A program made the position numbers and the translations under genes. Of a DNA stretch of 45,467 bases, positions 32,915-41,430 are shown one piece after another (the stretch's first letter is position 1; the number at the start of each line of letters is the position of its first letter). Below the pieces are notes generated by a model. It was not told where the DNA came from. It was given only the letters and a program-made list of their open reading frames with translations, and ran no database searches. The stretch is from Caldilineaceae bacterium SB0664_bin_27 (lineage in GTDB: Bacteria; Chloroflexota; Anaerolineae; Caldilineales; Caldilineaceae): positions 1 to 45,467 of the forward strand of contig VXRG01000115.1 of assembly GCA_009838625.1 (NCBI GenBank), written 5' to 3'.

Positions 32915-33025
32915 AGCGTTCTTGCTCCTGGTGGGAAGGACGTCGATGGGTCAGGCGCACAGACGGTCGGCGTAACGCGGTCAATGATACGCGAATACGC
33001 GGCCAACTGCAATAGGAATCTGGCA

Positions 33026-33862
33026 CTACAGGGAGCAGACGATGCGGATGTTGGTTGCTGTGAGTTCGTTCTGGTCACGTTCCGAGGGGATGAGCCGGAA
33101 CTCAAAAATATGTTCGCGGCTGGGGAGATAGTCCTTTACGGAATCGTCCTGCATCATCGAAAAGTGGAAGAAGGCGCTCTCGTAGGGGGAATCGACGCTT
33201 TTGCGTTTGTCCACTAGCCACAGGTGGGGCGAAACCTTGGTCAGGAATCGCATATAGCCAAAACCTTTGTCCTCGTTGTAGTAGTAGCACCAGCCGCGTA
33301 CGGTAGAATCGGGACTGCCCCACTCGGCAGAGCCATTGGGCACGGGCAGTAGATTGGGAATCAAGTAACCGGACATGAACAGGTCCACTTCCTGTCGCAG
33401 ATTTCCCGAGACATTGTCGAATGCGACCACTTCTACGCGGCAGCCCTTGTTCTGGAGCGCCCGTACGACCTGTACGAAATCTCCGTCGCCGGTTGCAATC
33501 AGAACCCTGTCGAGATTTTCTGATTGGAGCAGTGCGTCTACTGCAAGATCCAAATCGGAGTTGGCTTTGGCGTAGCGATTGCCGGCCTCGTCATCGTACC
33601 AGCGCACCTGTTTTATTATCACCTTATAGCCGAGATCGCGCAGTGCGGAGTGGAAACGAAACGCGCCGACACGGTAGTCGAAGTCCCACTGGGCGCGTTC
33701 GGCGTCGTGGGTCACGTATGCGTTCAGTCGCACCGGTTCACCCATATCCCTGCAGGCAAATTCGCGCAAGACATCATACTGCATGCGGGAGCCGCCATTG
33801 CGATAGATGTTGGCAGCATCAACATAGACGCCGACTTTAACCAGAGATTGTTTCCAGACCAT
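33026..33862 (-). CDS. NYN-domain (LabA/DUF88-like) protein with C-terminal cold-shock-like domain
   Basis: A 278-residue protein in two parts. Residues 8-165 form a NYN/PIN-like nuclease domain: VYVDAANIYR (D15), NSDLDLAVDAL and ATGDGDFVQVVRAL supply the acidic metal-binding residues. Residues about 193-278 resemble a cold-shock/OB domain: RGWCYYYNEDKGFGYMRF, then ESAFFHFSMM, and a final strand TATNIRIV, matching the W/F-rich RNP-like strands and spacing of CspA-type domains. The likely job is RNA binding with cleavage, or RNA quality control; this is inference. AAGGA lies 7 bp before the ATG. The gene diverges from dctQ. Confidence 0.85.
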   Translation of the reverse strand: MVWKQSLVKVGVYVDAANIYRNGGSRMQYDVLREFACRDMGEPVRLNAYVTHDAERAQWDFDYRVGAFRFHSALRDLGYKVIIKQVRWYDDEAGNRYAKANSDLDLAVDALLQSENLDRVLIATGDGDFVQVVRALQNKGCRVEVVAFDNVSGNLRQEVDLFMSGYLIPNLLPVPNGSAEWGSPDSTVRGWCYYYNEDKGFGYMRFLTKVSPHLWLVDKRKSVDSPYESAFFHFSMMQDDSVKDYLPSREHIFEFRLIPSERDQNELTATNIRIVCSL

Positions 33863-34315
33863 AGAAAATCCTTTTTGACTACAATTCTGTGCCGGTCGAA
33901 TAAATATCCAACATTAAGTATAGGTTCTGTACAACCCAATTATACTGCACAGACATTTACTAAGCCACATCAGGATTAAGTGCTCTTCATTGTGTATTCG
34001 GGCCATTGAAGACTGTTGCCTCTTGTGCGGCGCGAGGCACGGGAGAAACCTGCGCCCGCCTCACTCAGGGGTGCAAAACAATTGTGAAAGCGGTGGAGGC
34101 GTTCCGTTTTCGATAGCAAAGCTGTACAAACTGAGGCAGTGTTGCCCCGTGCGGTGTTACATTTGTCGAGCCGACTGCAAGTGTACAAATTAGGATATTG
34201 AATATTGGACCGTTTCGGGTAAGATAGGGCAGTCCCGAGCGGGGTATGTGAAGCGGAAGGCGGATGACGGGCCGGCGCCCGTCGCGCGTACCGCACTGAC
34301 AGAGGAACAGCGACG
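33863..34315. other. Divergent intergenic region between the NYN gene and dctQ
   Basis: 453 bp without a supported gene. The part near the NYN gene is AT-rich (about 33885-33965) with minus-strand -10-like boxes TATAAT (33944-33939) and TATACT (33922-33917) lacking good -35 partners. The part near dctQ contains a good promoter (34198-34225). I searched for tRNA-like and terminator-like folds and found none. Confidence 0.6.
34198..34225 (+). promoter_or_regulatory. Sigma-70-type promoter for dctQM
   Basis: TTGAAT (34198-34203), a 16-bp spacer and TAAGAT (34220-34225). The leader to the dctQ ATG at 34316 would be about 85 nt. Confidence 0.55.
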
Positions 34316-34888
34316 ATGATAAAGGCACTTCTGCGAATTTCCGGTCTCATTGACGGCCTTTCAGAACGCGTCGGCGGCTTGTCTGTGTTTCTCGTTATCG
34401 TTACTGTAGCAGTTGGATTCTACAATGTCCTTGTGCGCTATATCGCGAGGTTCATAGGCGTACAGTTGTCCTCCAATCTCTTCATTGAGATGCAATGGTA
34501 CCTGTACTCGCTGGTCTTCTTTCTGGGTTTTGCCTATATCCTAAAGAACGGCATCAACGTACGCGTGGACTTCATTTATGCGAATTGGAGCAGGAAGCGC
34601 CAGGCGATGCTTGATTTTTGGGGACATCTGTTGCTTCTCGTTCCCTATTGCATCATCGGCATCTGGGTGACCGTAAATCCGGTGATGACCTCCTGGCGGC
34701 AGTGGGAGATGTCGCCTGATCCGGATGGGCTGCCGCGCGCGCCCCTGAAGACAATGATCATCGTTGCCTTTGTTCTCTTGCTCTTGCAGGCGATCTCCGA
34801 GTTGATCAAACTGTACGCAGTGCTGCGAGGCGATGAGGAAGAGGTCGAAGACTTGGCGGAACACCAGGAGGCTTTGCGGATCGAGTAG
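34316..34888 (+). CDS. dctQ: TRAP transporter small membrane subunit
   Basis: A 190-residue protein with four membrane helices in the usual DctQ layout: helix 1 [19 protein letters not shown] near 25-43, ELQWY-like [32 protein letters not shown] near 60-91, and two further helices near 104-122 and 140-160. The motif QWYLYSL...[14 protein letters not shown] is the family's most conserved part. DctQ joins DctM in the secondary uptake of carboxylates using a periplasmic or cell-surface binding protein. Its length matches the longer DctQ group that goes with 2-oxoacid or mannitol-type binding proteins. AGAGGA precedes the ATG. dctM follows after 97 bp. Confidence 0.92.
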   Translation: MIKALLRISGLIDGLSERVGGLSVFLVIVTVAVGFYNVLVRYIARFIGVQLSSNLFIEMQWYLYSLVFFLGFAYILKNGINVRVDFIYANWSRKRQAMLDFWGHLLLLVPYCIIGIWVTVNPVMTSWRQWEMSPDPDGLPRAPLKTMIIVAFVLLLLQAISELIKLYAVLRGDEEEVEDLAEHQEALRIE

Positions 34889-34985
34889 GGGTCTCGCGAG
34901 CCGGTCGGAGTCGTTGGCGACCGGTTCCCGATCCGGTGCAGGCTGTGTTTTCTTTCTCACGCTGGTCACACGAAAAGGAGTGACT

Positions 34986-36326
34986 ATGGGGTTGGAATGG
35001 CTGGCGATCGTGATGTTCATACTGTTTTTTGTGCTGATCCTGTATGGATATCCGGTGGCGTTTTCGTTCGCCGGGACCGCCTTCGTCTTCATGTTGATCG
35101 GTTGGGCGTTGGGCATATTCAACATGAATTGGATAAAGCTGTTGCCCAACCGCTGGTTCGGCACGATGTCGGACTTTACGCTTCTGGCGATTATATTCTT
35201 CGTCTTCATGGGGGCGATTTTCGAGAAGTCTGGGCTGGCTGAGCGGCTGTTGACGACGGTAGGCATCTTACTGGGATCGATGCGCGGCGGACTGGCTTTG
35301 GCCGTGGTTCTGGTAGGAACTTTGCTGGCGGCGGCAACGGGGGTGGTCGCGGCCACCGTCATTGTAATGGGGCTGCTCTCGCTGCCGATCATGGTGCGCT
35401 ATGGATACAATCATAAACTGGCGACAGGCATCATAACGGCGTCGGGGACAATGGCGCAACTGTTGCCGCCCAGCCTGGTTCTGGTCGTACTGAGCGACCA
35501 GATAGGGGTGGGCGTGGGCGATCTGTTCGTCGGCGCGCTTATTCCTGGTCTGATTCTCTCGGGCCTCTACGCCCTGTACGTGATTGGAATCGCCATCGTA
35601 CGCCCACAGGATGCGCCGGCTCTGCCGCCGGAGGCTCGAACTGTTCAGGGCGCGGCTTTGTTGCGCCAGACGTTGATCGCAGTCGTTCCGCCGGTACTAC
35701 TGATTTTCTCTGTGCTGGGCAGCATCTTTCAAGGTATTGCCACACCGACCGAAGCAGGTGCGGTTGGCGCGATCGGCGCTTGTATCCTCACGGCGTTCAA
35801 CCGCAACTTGAACTGGAAACTGATCAGGGACGCAGCCCGCTCCACAGCCAATATCACTGCCCTGGTGATCATGATTCTATTCTGTTCGACCTACTTCGGG
35901 CTGGTCTTCGACCGCCTGGGGGGGCAGGACTACGTTCAGAGCCTGCTGACAAGTTTGCCGGGCGGGTTCTGGGGGTTTGTGATTGTGGCCAACATTGCGA
36001 TCTTCCTCTTGGGCATCAATCTGGAGTTCATTGAGATCAGCTTTATCGCGATGCCTCTGTTTGTGCCTGCAGCCTTGGAACTGGGTTTCACCAATGCGCA
36101 GATGGTCTGGTTCGGAGTGATGATGGCGATCAATCTGAACATGGCATTCATCTCGCCGCCGGTTGGGTTTTCGCTGTTTTATCTGCAAAGCGTGGCGCCT
36201 CCAGAGGTCAAAACTGCGGATATTCACAAGGGCGCACTGCCGTTTATGGTACTGCAAGGCATCGCCCTCATAGTCGTTATCCTTGTTCCGGAGACTGTGA
36301 CCTGGCTGGTGGAAGCGGCATCATAG
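34986..36326 (+). CDS. dctM: TRAP transporter large membrane subunit
   Basis: A 446-residue membrane protein with about 12 helices, the size and repeat structure of DctM, the ion-coupled transport subunit of TRAP systems. Family motifs include [23 protein letters not shown], the Gly/Pro-rich [23 protein letters not shown] near 160 and [16 protein letters not shown] near 255, and [17 protein letters not shown] near 395. ATG at 34986 has AAGGAG 6 bp upstream; the reading frame is open back to 34833 but that part overlaps dctQ and is not protein-like. The gene ends in a bidirectional terminator shared with the convergent binding-protein gene. Confidence 0.94.
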   Translation: MGLEWLAIVMFILFFVLILYGYPVAFSFAGTAFVFMLIGWALGIFNMNWIKLLPNRWFGTMSDFTLLAIIFFVFMGAIFEKSGLAERLLTTVGILLGSMRGGLALAVVLVGTLLAAATGVVAATVIVMGLLSLPIMVRYGYNHKLATGIITASGTMAQLLPPSLVLVVLSDQIGVGVGDLFVGALIPGLILSGLYALYVIGIAIVRPQDAPALPPEARTVQGAALLRQTLIAVVPPVLLIFSVLGSIFQGIATPTEAGAVGAIGACILTAFNRNLNWKLIRDAARSTANITALVIMILFCSTYFGLVFDRLGGQDYVQSLLTSLPGGFWGFVIVANIAIFLLGINLEFIEISFIAMPLFVPAALELGFTNAQMVWFGVMMAINLNMAFISPPVGFSLFYLQSVAPPEVKTADIHKGALPFMVLQGIALIVVILVPETVTWLVEAAS

Positions 36327-36355
36327 GCAGAAAAGACGGCAGGACAGGAAAGGAA

Positions 36356-36383
36356 AAAGGGGCGAGCTAACGCTCGCCCCTTT
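36356..36383. terminator. Bidirectional intrinsic terminator between dctM and the second binding-protein gene
   Basis: AAAGGGGCGAGC (36356-36367) pairs with GCTCGCCCCTTT (36372-36383) around the loop TAAC, a 12-bp perfect stem. A-tract before and T-tract after the G/C core let it work in both directions. It begins 30 bp after the dctM stop and 47 bp after the minus-strand dctP stop. Confidence 0.9.
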
Positions 36384-36429
36384 GCTATTCTGCTCAACCC
36401 GCCGGCAATTCGGCGTCATCCTGCTCACA

Positions 36430-37560
36430 TCAGCGGCTTCGGCCCACGTATTGCAGGTAGCCGAGCTCGGCCAGACCGTGCCAGGCATGAATCGCGTCGC
36501 GAAATGCTAACCAATTCTTGAATATGGAAGCAAAGTCTGCGTCTGCGGCGGCGGCCTCGTCGAAAAGCTCGAAGGCGGCCTCCTCTGCAGCTTTCAGCAG
36601 ATCATCGGGAAACGGCCGCAGTTTGACACCGCCTTCGTTGATCAGGCGACCGAGTGCGACCGGGTTCCTGGCATCGTAGCGCGCCATCACTCTCACGTTT
36701 GCCTCGTAAGCGGCGGTTTTGAGCGCTTCCTGAAACTGCTCCGGCAGTTTTTCCCATTCGTTCAGATTGACCTGGATCTCAACTGACGAGCCCGGATCCC
36801 ACCAGCCGGGGTAATAGTAGTAGCTGGCCACCGTATGGAAGCCCATCCTCTCGTCTTCGTAGGGCCCGACCCATTCGGCCGCGTCGATAGCCCCGCTCGC
36901 AAGAGCCTGGAAGATCTCGCCGCCGGGCAACATCTGCACGGATACCCCCAGCCGCTCCATCACCTGGCCGGCGATGCCAGGGATGCGCATTCTCAGGCCT
37001 TCCAGATCGGCTACGGAGTTAATCTCTTTATTGAACCAGCCCCCCATCTGGACGCCGGAGTTGCCAGCCGGGAACTGAATAATATTAAACCGTTCTGCAT
37101 GGACCTCCTGAAGCAGTTCCAATCCGCCGCCTTCATACAACCACGCGTTTTGCTGGCGAGCCGTCAGGCCAAAGGGCAGGCCATTGTTGAGTGCAATGAC
37201 TGTCCCCCTGTCGGTATAGTAGTGGGAGACGGTGTGACCGATGGGGACTGCCCCCTCTTCGACGGCGTTCAATACGCCCAGACCGGGAGCCAGTTCACCG
37301 GCTGCGCGGGGCCGGATCACGAACTTGCCATCTGTCAAAGCTGCGACGCGGTTGGCGACCAATTGCGCACCCCAGAAAATCGAGTCCAAATCGGCCGGCC
37401 AGCTGGTTGCCATCTGCCAGTCAATAGTCGGCAGGCGGGCGTCATCCGACACTGCGTTCTCGATCTGAACAGGGGGAAAAAGACCGGCCTGCTCGCAGCC
37501 GGCTATGCTGAGCGCGGCCGAGCCCGTTGCGGTCAACCCTAGCAAACGCCTCCTGTCCAT
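36430..37560 (-). CDS. dctP: TRAP substrate-binding lipoprotein, copy 2
   Basis: A 376-residue TRAP binding protein. The signal has DRRRLL (Tat-like) and a lipobox IAGC (C22). The mature part shows [76 protein letters not shown] and YPGWWDPG, features shared with binding proteins for 2-oxo acids (TakP-like). ATG at 37560 has AAGGAG 9 bp upstream. It is closely similar to the neighbouring copy 1 along its whole length, ending in the same [10 protein letters not shown], so it is a tandem duplicate. Both probably serve the single DctQM pair. No separate strong promoter is visible; partial read-through of the terminator at 37636-37669 may feed it. Confidence 0.93.
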   Translation of the reverse strand: MDRRRLLGLTATGSAALSIAGCEQAGLFPPVQIENAVSDDARLPTIDWQMATSWPADLDSIFWGAQLVANRVAALTDGKFVIRPRAAGELAPGLGVLNAVEEGAVPIGHTVSHYYTDRGTVIALNNGLPFGLTARQQNAWLYEGGGLELLQEVHAERFNIIQFPAGNSGVQMGGWFNKEINSVADLEGLRMRIPGIAGQVMERLGVSVQMLPGGEIFQALASGAIDAAEWVGPYEDERMGFHTVASYYYYPGWWDPGSSVEIQVNLNEWEKLPEQFQEALKTAAYEANVRVMARYDARNPVALGRLINEGGVKLRPFPDDLLKAAEEAAFELFDEAAAADADFASIFKNWLAFRDAIHAWHGLAELGYLQYVGRSR

Positions 37561-37635
37561 TGCAGGAATCTCCTTCCCCTGCGCGCCAGCAGGAAAGTTA
37601 ACATGAAGAGTCGCCATCAGTTGTCGAGTTGAACG

Positions 37636-37669
37636 AAACGGGAGAGCGCACTGCGACGCTCTCCCGTTT
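37636..37669 (-). terminator. Intrinsic terminator after TRAP binding-protein copy 1
   Basis: AAACGGGAGAGCG (37636-37648) pairs perfectly with CGCTCTCCCGTTT (37657-37669), 13 bp with an 8-nt loop. Read on the minus strand the stem is followed by a T-rich tail (TTTCGTTC). It lies 49 bp after the stop of copy 1 and about 75 bp before the start of copy 2, so it separates their expression. Confidence 0.85.
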
Positions 37670-37717
37670 TCTGGATCATCTTTTCTCTGAACGACATGCG
37701 CGCCGCGCATGGGTCGA

Positions 37718-38857
37718 TCAGCGACTTCGGCCCACGTATTGCAGGTACCCGCGCTCTGCCAATCCGTGCCAGGACTGTATGGAGCTGCGGAACGCTGACC
37801 ACTCCTTGAAGATTGACGCGAATTCGGCATCGTCGGCTGCGATTTCTTCGAAAAGCCCGAATGCCGACTCTTCGGCAGCCTGCATTACATCATCCGGGAA
37901 GGGAAGCATAGTAATGTCGGCATCGTTGATAAGGCGGCCGAGTGCTGCCGGATTCTTGGCGTCGTAGCGCGCCATCATGGTGGCATTGGCGGCGTAGGCA
38001 GCCGTCTTGAGGACCTCCTGGTACTGCTCGGGCAGCTTGTTCCACTCGTCCAGGTTGATCTGGATTTCGAGCGATGGGCCGGGCTCCCACCAGCCGGGGA
38101 AGTAGTAGAAGCTGGCGGCCTTGTGGAAGCTGAGCTTTTCGTCGTCGTAGGGGCCGACCCACTCCGCGGCGTCAATAGCGCCGGTCTGCAGGGCCTGGAA
38201 GATCTCGCCGCCGGGCAACACCTGCACGGTCACACCCAGGCGGTCCATAACGCGGCCGCCAAGGCCGGGGATGCGCATCTTCAGCCCTTCCATGTCGGCG
38301 ACTGAGTTGATCTCCTTGTTGAACCAGCCGCCCATCTGAACGCCGGTATTGCCAGCCGGGAACTGGATGGTATTGAACTTGTCGGCGTAAACAGCCTGCA
38401 GCATTTCCAGGCCACCGCCCTCATAGAGCCAGGCATCCTGCTGGCGGGAGGTGAGGCCGAAAGGCAAAGCTGTGCCAAAGGCGGTGATTGGGCTTTTGCC
38501 AACGTAGTAGTAGGAGGCTGTGTGGCCGATCGGCACTGCGCCCTCTTCTACAACATTCAGCACTTCCAGACCGGGCGCCAATTCACCGGCGGCGCGGGCT
38601 TCAATTTTGAATTTGCCCTGTGTCATGGCCTCAACGCGCTTGGCAACCGTCTCGGCGCCGCCGAATATGGTGTCCAGGGCGGGCGGCCAGCTGGTGGCCA
38701 TCTGCCATTCGATTTCGGGCAGGCTTGAATCCTCGGCGACGGCGCCTTCGAGCTGGCCCGGCGCCATGACACCGGCCTGTTCACAGCCGGCTACAGTCAG
38801 GGCGGCTGCGCCTACCGCACCTGTTGCCGCCACTTTAAGGAATCTTCGTCGATCCAT
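37718..38857 (-). CDS. dctP: TRAP substrate-binding lipoprotein, copy 1
   Basis: A 379-residue TRAP binding protein with a Tat-like DRRRFLK signal and lipobox VAGC (C25). Key elements match copy 2: [67 protein letters not shown] and YFPGWWEPG. The conserved Arg in KMRIPG and the Trp/Glu in the EWVGP loop are the usual carboxylate- and ligand-contacting places. Its similarity to the TakP/2-oxoacid group suggests pyruvate, other 2-oxo acids or hydroxy acids as ligand (moderate confidence). AAGGAG precedes the ATG; a near-consensus promoter lies upstream and a strong terminator downstream, so this copy is likely the better expressed. Confidence 0.93.
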   Translation of the reverse strand: MDRRRFLKVAATGAVGAAALTVAGCEQAGVMAPGQLEGAVAEDSSLPEIEWQMATSWPPALDTIFGGAETVAKRVEAMTQGKFKIEARAAGELAPGLEVLNVVEEGAVPIGHTASYYYVGKSPITAFGTALPFGLTSRQQDAWLYEGGGLEMLQAVYADKFNTIQFPAGNTGVQMGGWFNKEINSVADMEGLKMRIPGLGGRVMDRLGVTVQVLPGGEIFQALQTGAIDAAEWVGPYDDEKLSFHKAASFYYFPGWWEPGPSLEIQINLDEWNKLPEQYQEVLKTAAYAANATMMARYDAKNPAALGRLINDADITMLPFPDDVMQAAEESAFGLFEEIAADDAEFASIFKEWSAFRSSIQSWHGLAERGYLQYVGRSR

Positions 38858-38915
38858 TTCAGTTTCTCCTTCCTCTCGGATATGAATGAAACGAGTCTGT
38901 GCGAAATGCACCGTA

Positions 38916-38944
38916 ATTGTACTCAGGCGGAAGGATTCTGACAA
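38916..38944 (-). promoter_or_regulatory. Sigma-70-type promoter of TRAP binding-protein copy 1
   Basis: On the minus strand TTGTCA (38944-38939), a 17-bp spacer and TACAAT (38921-38916), each 5 of 6 to consensus. Start would be near 38909, giving a leader of about 50 nt. Confidence 0.65.
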
Positions 38945-39086
38945 GAGTTAGCGCGCCAGGAGCGGCGGCTGGGCCGGAGGAGAGACGGCGCCGGGGCAAC
39001 AACTGAGTTATGGCTGGGTCGAACTTGGGGTCAGATCGCCGCAGAGAGTCTCGGCTGCATGAGTCTGAGCAAGCCGAGGAGGGTGC

Positions 39087-39902
39087 TCAATTCCCGGAAC
39101 TCCAGTCCTGGCCGTCAAGATGGGCACCGAAGGACATATAGGCGACGGTGCCGCCGTCGACATAGATGGTCTGGCCGGTCACAAAGTCGGCGCCGTCGGA
39201 GGCGAGAAAAGCTGCCACATGGGCGATGTCGGCGGGTGCGCCCAGGCGGCCCCAGGGCACCGTAGCTTCGAAGATGGCGGGGTTGTAATCGGGGATGTCT
39301 TCGAAGTAACGGGGCACTTCGATGAGCCCTGGGGCGATGGCGTTGACCCGCACCTTCTGCGGAGCCAGTTCGACGGCGAGGTGGCGAGTCAGGGCGGCGA
39401 CGGCGCCCTTGGTGGCGGCGTAGACCGAATAGTCGGGAACGCCGGCGTGCGAATGAACCGAAGCAAGGTTGATCACCGAACCGCCGCCGCTTTCCTGCAT
39501 GTAGGCCAGTGCGCGCTGTGCGCAAAATATCTGGCTGCGCACGTTGATTGCAAACAGCTTTTCGAAGTGGGCGGGTGTGATATCGGCGAGCGGGCGAGTC
39601 TCGGTCAGGCCTGCGTTGTTGACCAGCACATTCAGCCCGCCGAGGCAGCTGGCGGCGGTGTCCACAACCTGGGCACATACGTCGGCGGACTGCGTGAAGT
39701 CGCCCTGCACGGCTGCCGCAGTACCGCCGGCCGCCTGAATCTGTGCTACTGCGGCGGCGGCGCCTTCGTCGCCGAAGGGATAGTGGCAGACGACGGCGGC
39801 GCCTTGACGGGCCAGTTCCAGGGCGATGCCCTGGCCGATTCCGCCTTGATCGACGCCGGTTACGAGTGCTTTCTTGCCGGCAAGTGTACTGTTGCCGCTC
39901 AT
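39087..39902 (-). CDS. SDR-family oxidoreductase (FabG-like)
   Basis: A 271-residue short-chain dehydrogenase. ALVTGVDQGGIGQGIA (12-27) is the nucleotide-binding turn with an extra residue, NVLVNNAG (91-98) the structural motif, and S148, Y161-A-A-T-K165 the catalytic triad residues. The segment VRVNAIAPG near 185 completes the classical SDR pattern. It most likely oxidises a secondary alcohol of a sugar or sugar acid with NAD(P); a 3-ketoacyl-ACP reductase role is less likely in this setting. GGAGAGG lies 4 bp before the ATG. It is the last gene of the minus-strand catabolic run and sits 229 bp upstream of TRAP binding-protein copy 1. Confidence 0.93.
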   Translation of the reverse strand: MSGNSTLAGKKALVTGVDQGGIGQGIALELARQGAAVVCHYPFGDEGAAAAVAQIQAAGGTAAAVQGDFTQSADVCAQVVDTAASCLGGLNVLVNNAGLTETRPLADITPAHFEKLFAINVRSQIFCAQRALAYMQESGGGSVINLASVHSHAGVPDYSVYAATKGAVAALTRHLAVELAPQKVRVNAIAPGLIEVPRYFEDIPDYNPAIFEATVPWGRLGAPADIAHVAAFLASDGADFVTGQTIYVDGGTVAYMSFGAHLDGQDWSSGN

Positions 39903-39984
39903 GTCGCCTCTCCAGCAAGTGTGCGGCGTTGAAGGACGTGGGCCCAGCAGGGCGTTCTCGCGCCTGCAACTGCGTGGGGAATCA

Positions 39985-40812
39985 TCACTGAGCCTCGCTC
40001 TCCCGTTGCTTCAAATAGGAAAGGCTGCGCTGAATCCCGCCTACTGGATCGCCGGCGCCGCGAAATTCGAAGATGTAGTAGACGCGTTGAGACAGCCGAT
40101 CGAGCGATGAAATGATTTCTCCAAGCGGCAGGACGCCTGCGCCCAGCGGGACCGGGGGATCTGAGGGATTGGCAGTCTTGTCCTTTAAGTGGGCGGCGAC
40201 GATTTGGTCTGAAAGTGTATCGATGGCGGCGACGACGTCCTGGCCGTGATTGGGGTAGTTTCCCATGTCCAGATTGGTGCGAAGGGCAGGGGAGGCGAGA
40301 CGTGACAGCGCCCCTTGAACCTCCGCCAGGGTACCGCCGGGCGTGCGGGCATAGTTTTCGAGGGCGATGACAGTGTTTTGGGTGGCGGCGTAATCGACGA
40401 CTCGCTGTGCGCGGTCCCAGCCAGCGCGGTCGTCGGTCAGGGGCGTCGGACCGGGAAAAAAGCGAACGATCGGCGCGCCCAGTGTCGCGGCGGTGTCGAT
40501 GTCCTGGTGCAACTGCGCTGAAGCCGCGGGGCTGTCGAAGAGTGTTGCCTGGGTCGCGTATGTGACCAGGAGGCCGGCAGCGGCGATGCGGCGGGATGCC
40601 TCGGCCAGCTCCGCTTCAAGCCGCGGCCACGTCTCCCTCCGCAGTTCCACGCCGTCAGCGCCTGTTTGGTGGGCGATATCGATGAACTCCCAGACGGAGC
40701 ACTCGCCGCTCTTGAGCTCTTCCTCAAACTGCATGGCGGAGATCAGAATCGGCCGGTCGGAAGTTTCCGCTTCGTTCGAGGCGGGGGTGTGATGCTCTGA
40801 TTGGCTGGTCAA
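39985..40812 (-). CDS. Sugar phosphate isomerase/epimerase (xylose-isomerase-like TIM barrel)
   Basis: A 275-residue TIM-barrel protein of the AP-endonuclease-2/IolE-like group. The metal-site residues appear as Glu in VIALENYAR, Asp in TNLDMGNY with a nearby His, His in VAAHLKDK and Glu in YYIFEFRG, all in the normal order. Such proteins epimerise keto-sugars or dehydrate inositol derivatives. The TTG start at 40812 is preferred because GAGG lies upstream and because it gives the family length; the frame stays open to 41007, but this would overlap the ferredoxin gene by 19 nt with unconserved sequence. Neighbours point to sugar-acid or polyol breakdown. Confidence 0.82.
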   Translation of the reverse strand: MTSQSEHHTPASNEAETSDRPILISAMQFEEELKSGECSVWEFIDIAHQTGADGVELRRETWPRLEAELAEASRRIAAAGLLVTYATQATLFDSPAASAQLHQDIDTAATLGAPIVRFFPGPTPLTDDRAGWDRAQRVVDYAATQNTVIALENYARTPGGTLAEVQGALSRLASPALRTNLDMGNYPNHGQDVVAAIDTLSDQIVAAHLKDKTANPSDPPVPLGAGVLPLGEIISSLDRLSQRVYYIFEFRGAGDPVGGIQRSLSYLKQRESEAQ

Positions 40813-40988
40813 AGTTGCCTCACCAGGAATTCTGTTGTCACCAAGGAAATGAAGCTGTGCGGCCGCACCATTTGCAGGCGGGTGAAACCGCTGAGCGCCG
40901 GCTCCCGAACGGAGGAGGTTTGAATGGGGATGTGCCCCGGAACGTTCTCCACCCAAGGTAAGCCGGCGCCTAAGCGGCAGTACTGATC

Positions 40989-41348
40989 TCAGCCTGTGGT
41001 AGTCCACTCCGGATCCGGCTGGATCGACGTTTCCGGGGGAGGACCGGGGTCGGGACGGCCACTGCCTTCGAGGCGGCTAATGAGTTGAACGGTCATGTCG
41101 TCCTCGACAAGGCACTGGCAGGACAGACGCACATCGGTCAGACCCTTTTCGGCCAGCTTCTCTTTTTCGGCGACTGTCATCTTTGAAGGTTCGCCTCCGA
41201 CAAAGGCGACGCGGCAGGTAGTGCATTTACAGTTGCCGCCGCAGGCGTGCAGCTGATCGACGGCCGCGTCCTCAACCAGTGCCAGTACCAGGCGTTTACC
41301 GGCTTGGACATCGAAGGTGCCAACATTTTCCACTGTCAACTTTGGCAT
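40989..41348 (-). CDS. Plant-type/adrenodoxin-like [2Fe-2S] ferredoxin
   Basis: A 119-residue protein with the 2Fe-2S ferredoxin fold. The cluster ligands are C36, C42 and C45 in ACGGNCKCTTCRV (spacing Cx5Cx2C) and C77 or C79 in LSCQC near the end of the domain. There are two extra Cys (C40 and one of C77/C79). The last about 30 residues are a Pro-rich tail of low conservation. It transfers single electrons to an oxygenase, dehydratase or reductase, none of which is obvious next door. AGGAG lies 9 bp before the ATG. It sits between glycerate kinase and sugar isomerase genes. Confidence 0.9.
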   Translation of the reverse strand: MPKLTVENVGTFDVQAGKRLVLALVEDAAVDQLHACGGNCKCTTCRVAFVGGEPSKMTVAEKEKLAEKGLTDVRLSCQCLVEDDMTVQLISRLEGSGRPDPGPPPETSIQPDPEWTTTG

Positions 41349-41430
41349 GAAATTCTACTCCTGTACGTGTGGAAGAATCGGTCCGAAAGAACGATTTCAA
41401 TTGCGCAACGCGAATTGTTTCTGCATTCTC

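Noticed and set aside
33863..34315. Possible tRNA or small RNA in the long divergent gap
   Set aside because: No cloverleaf, no TTCGAATC-like T-arm and no terminator were visible.
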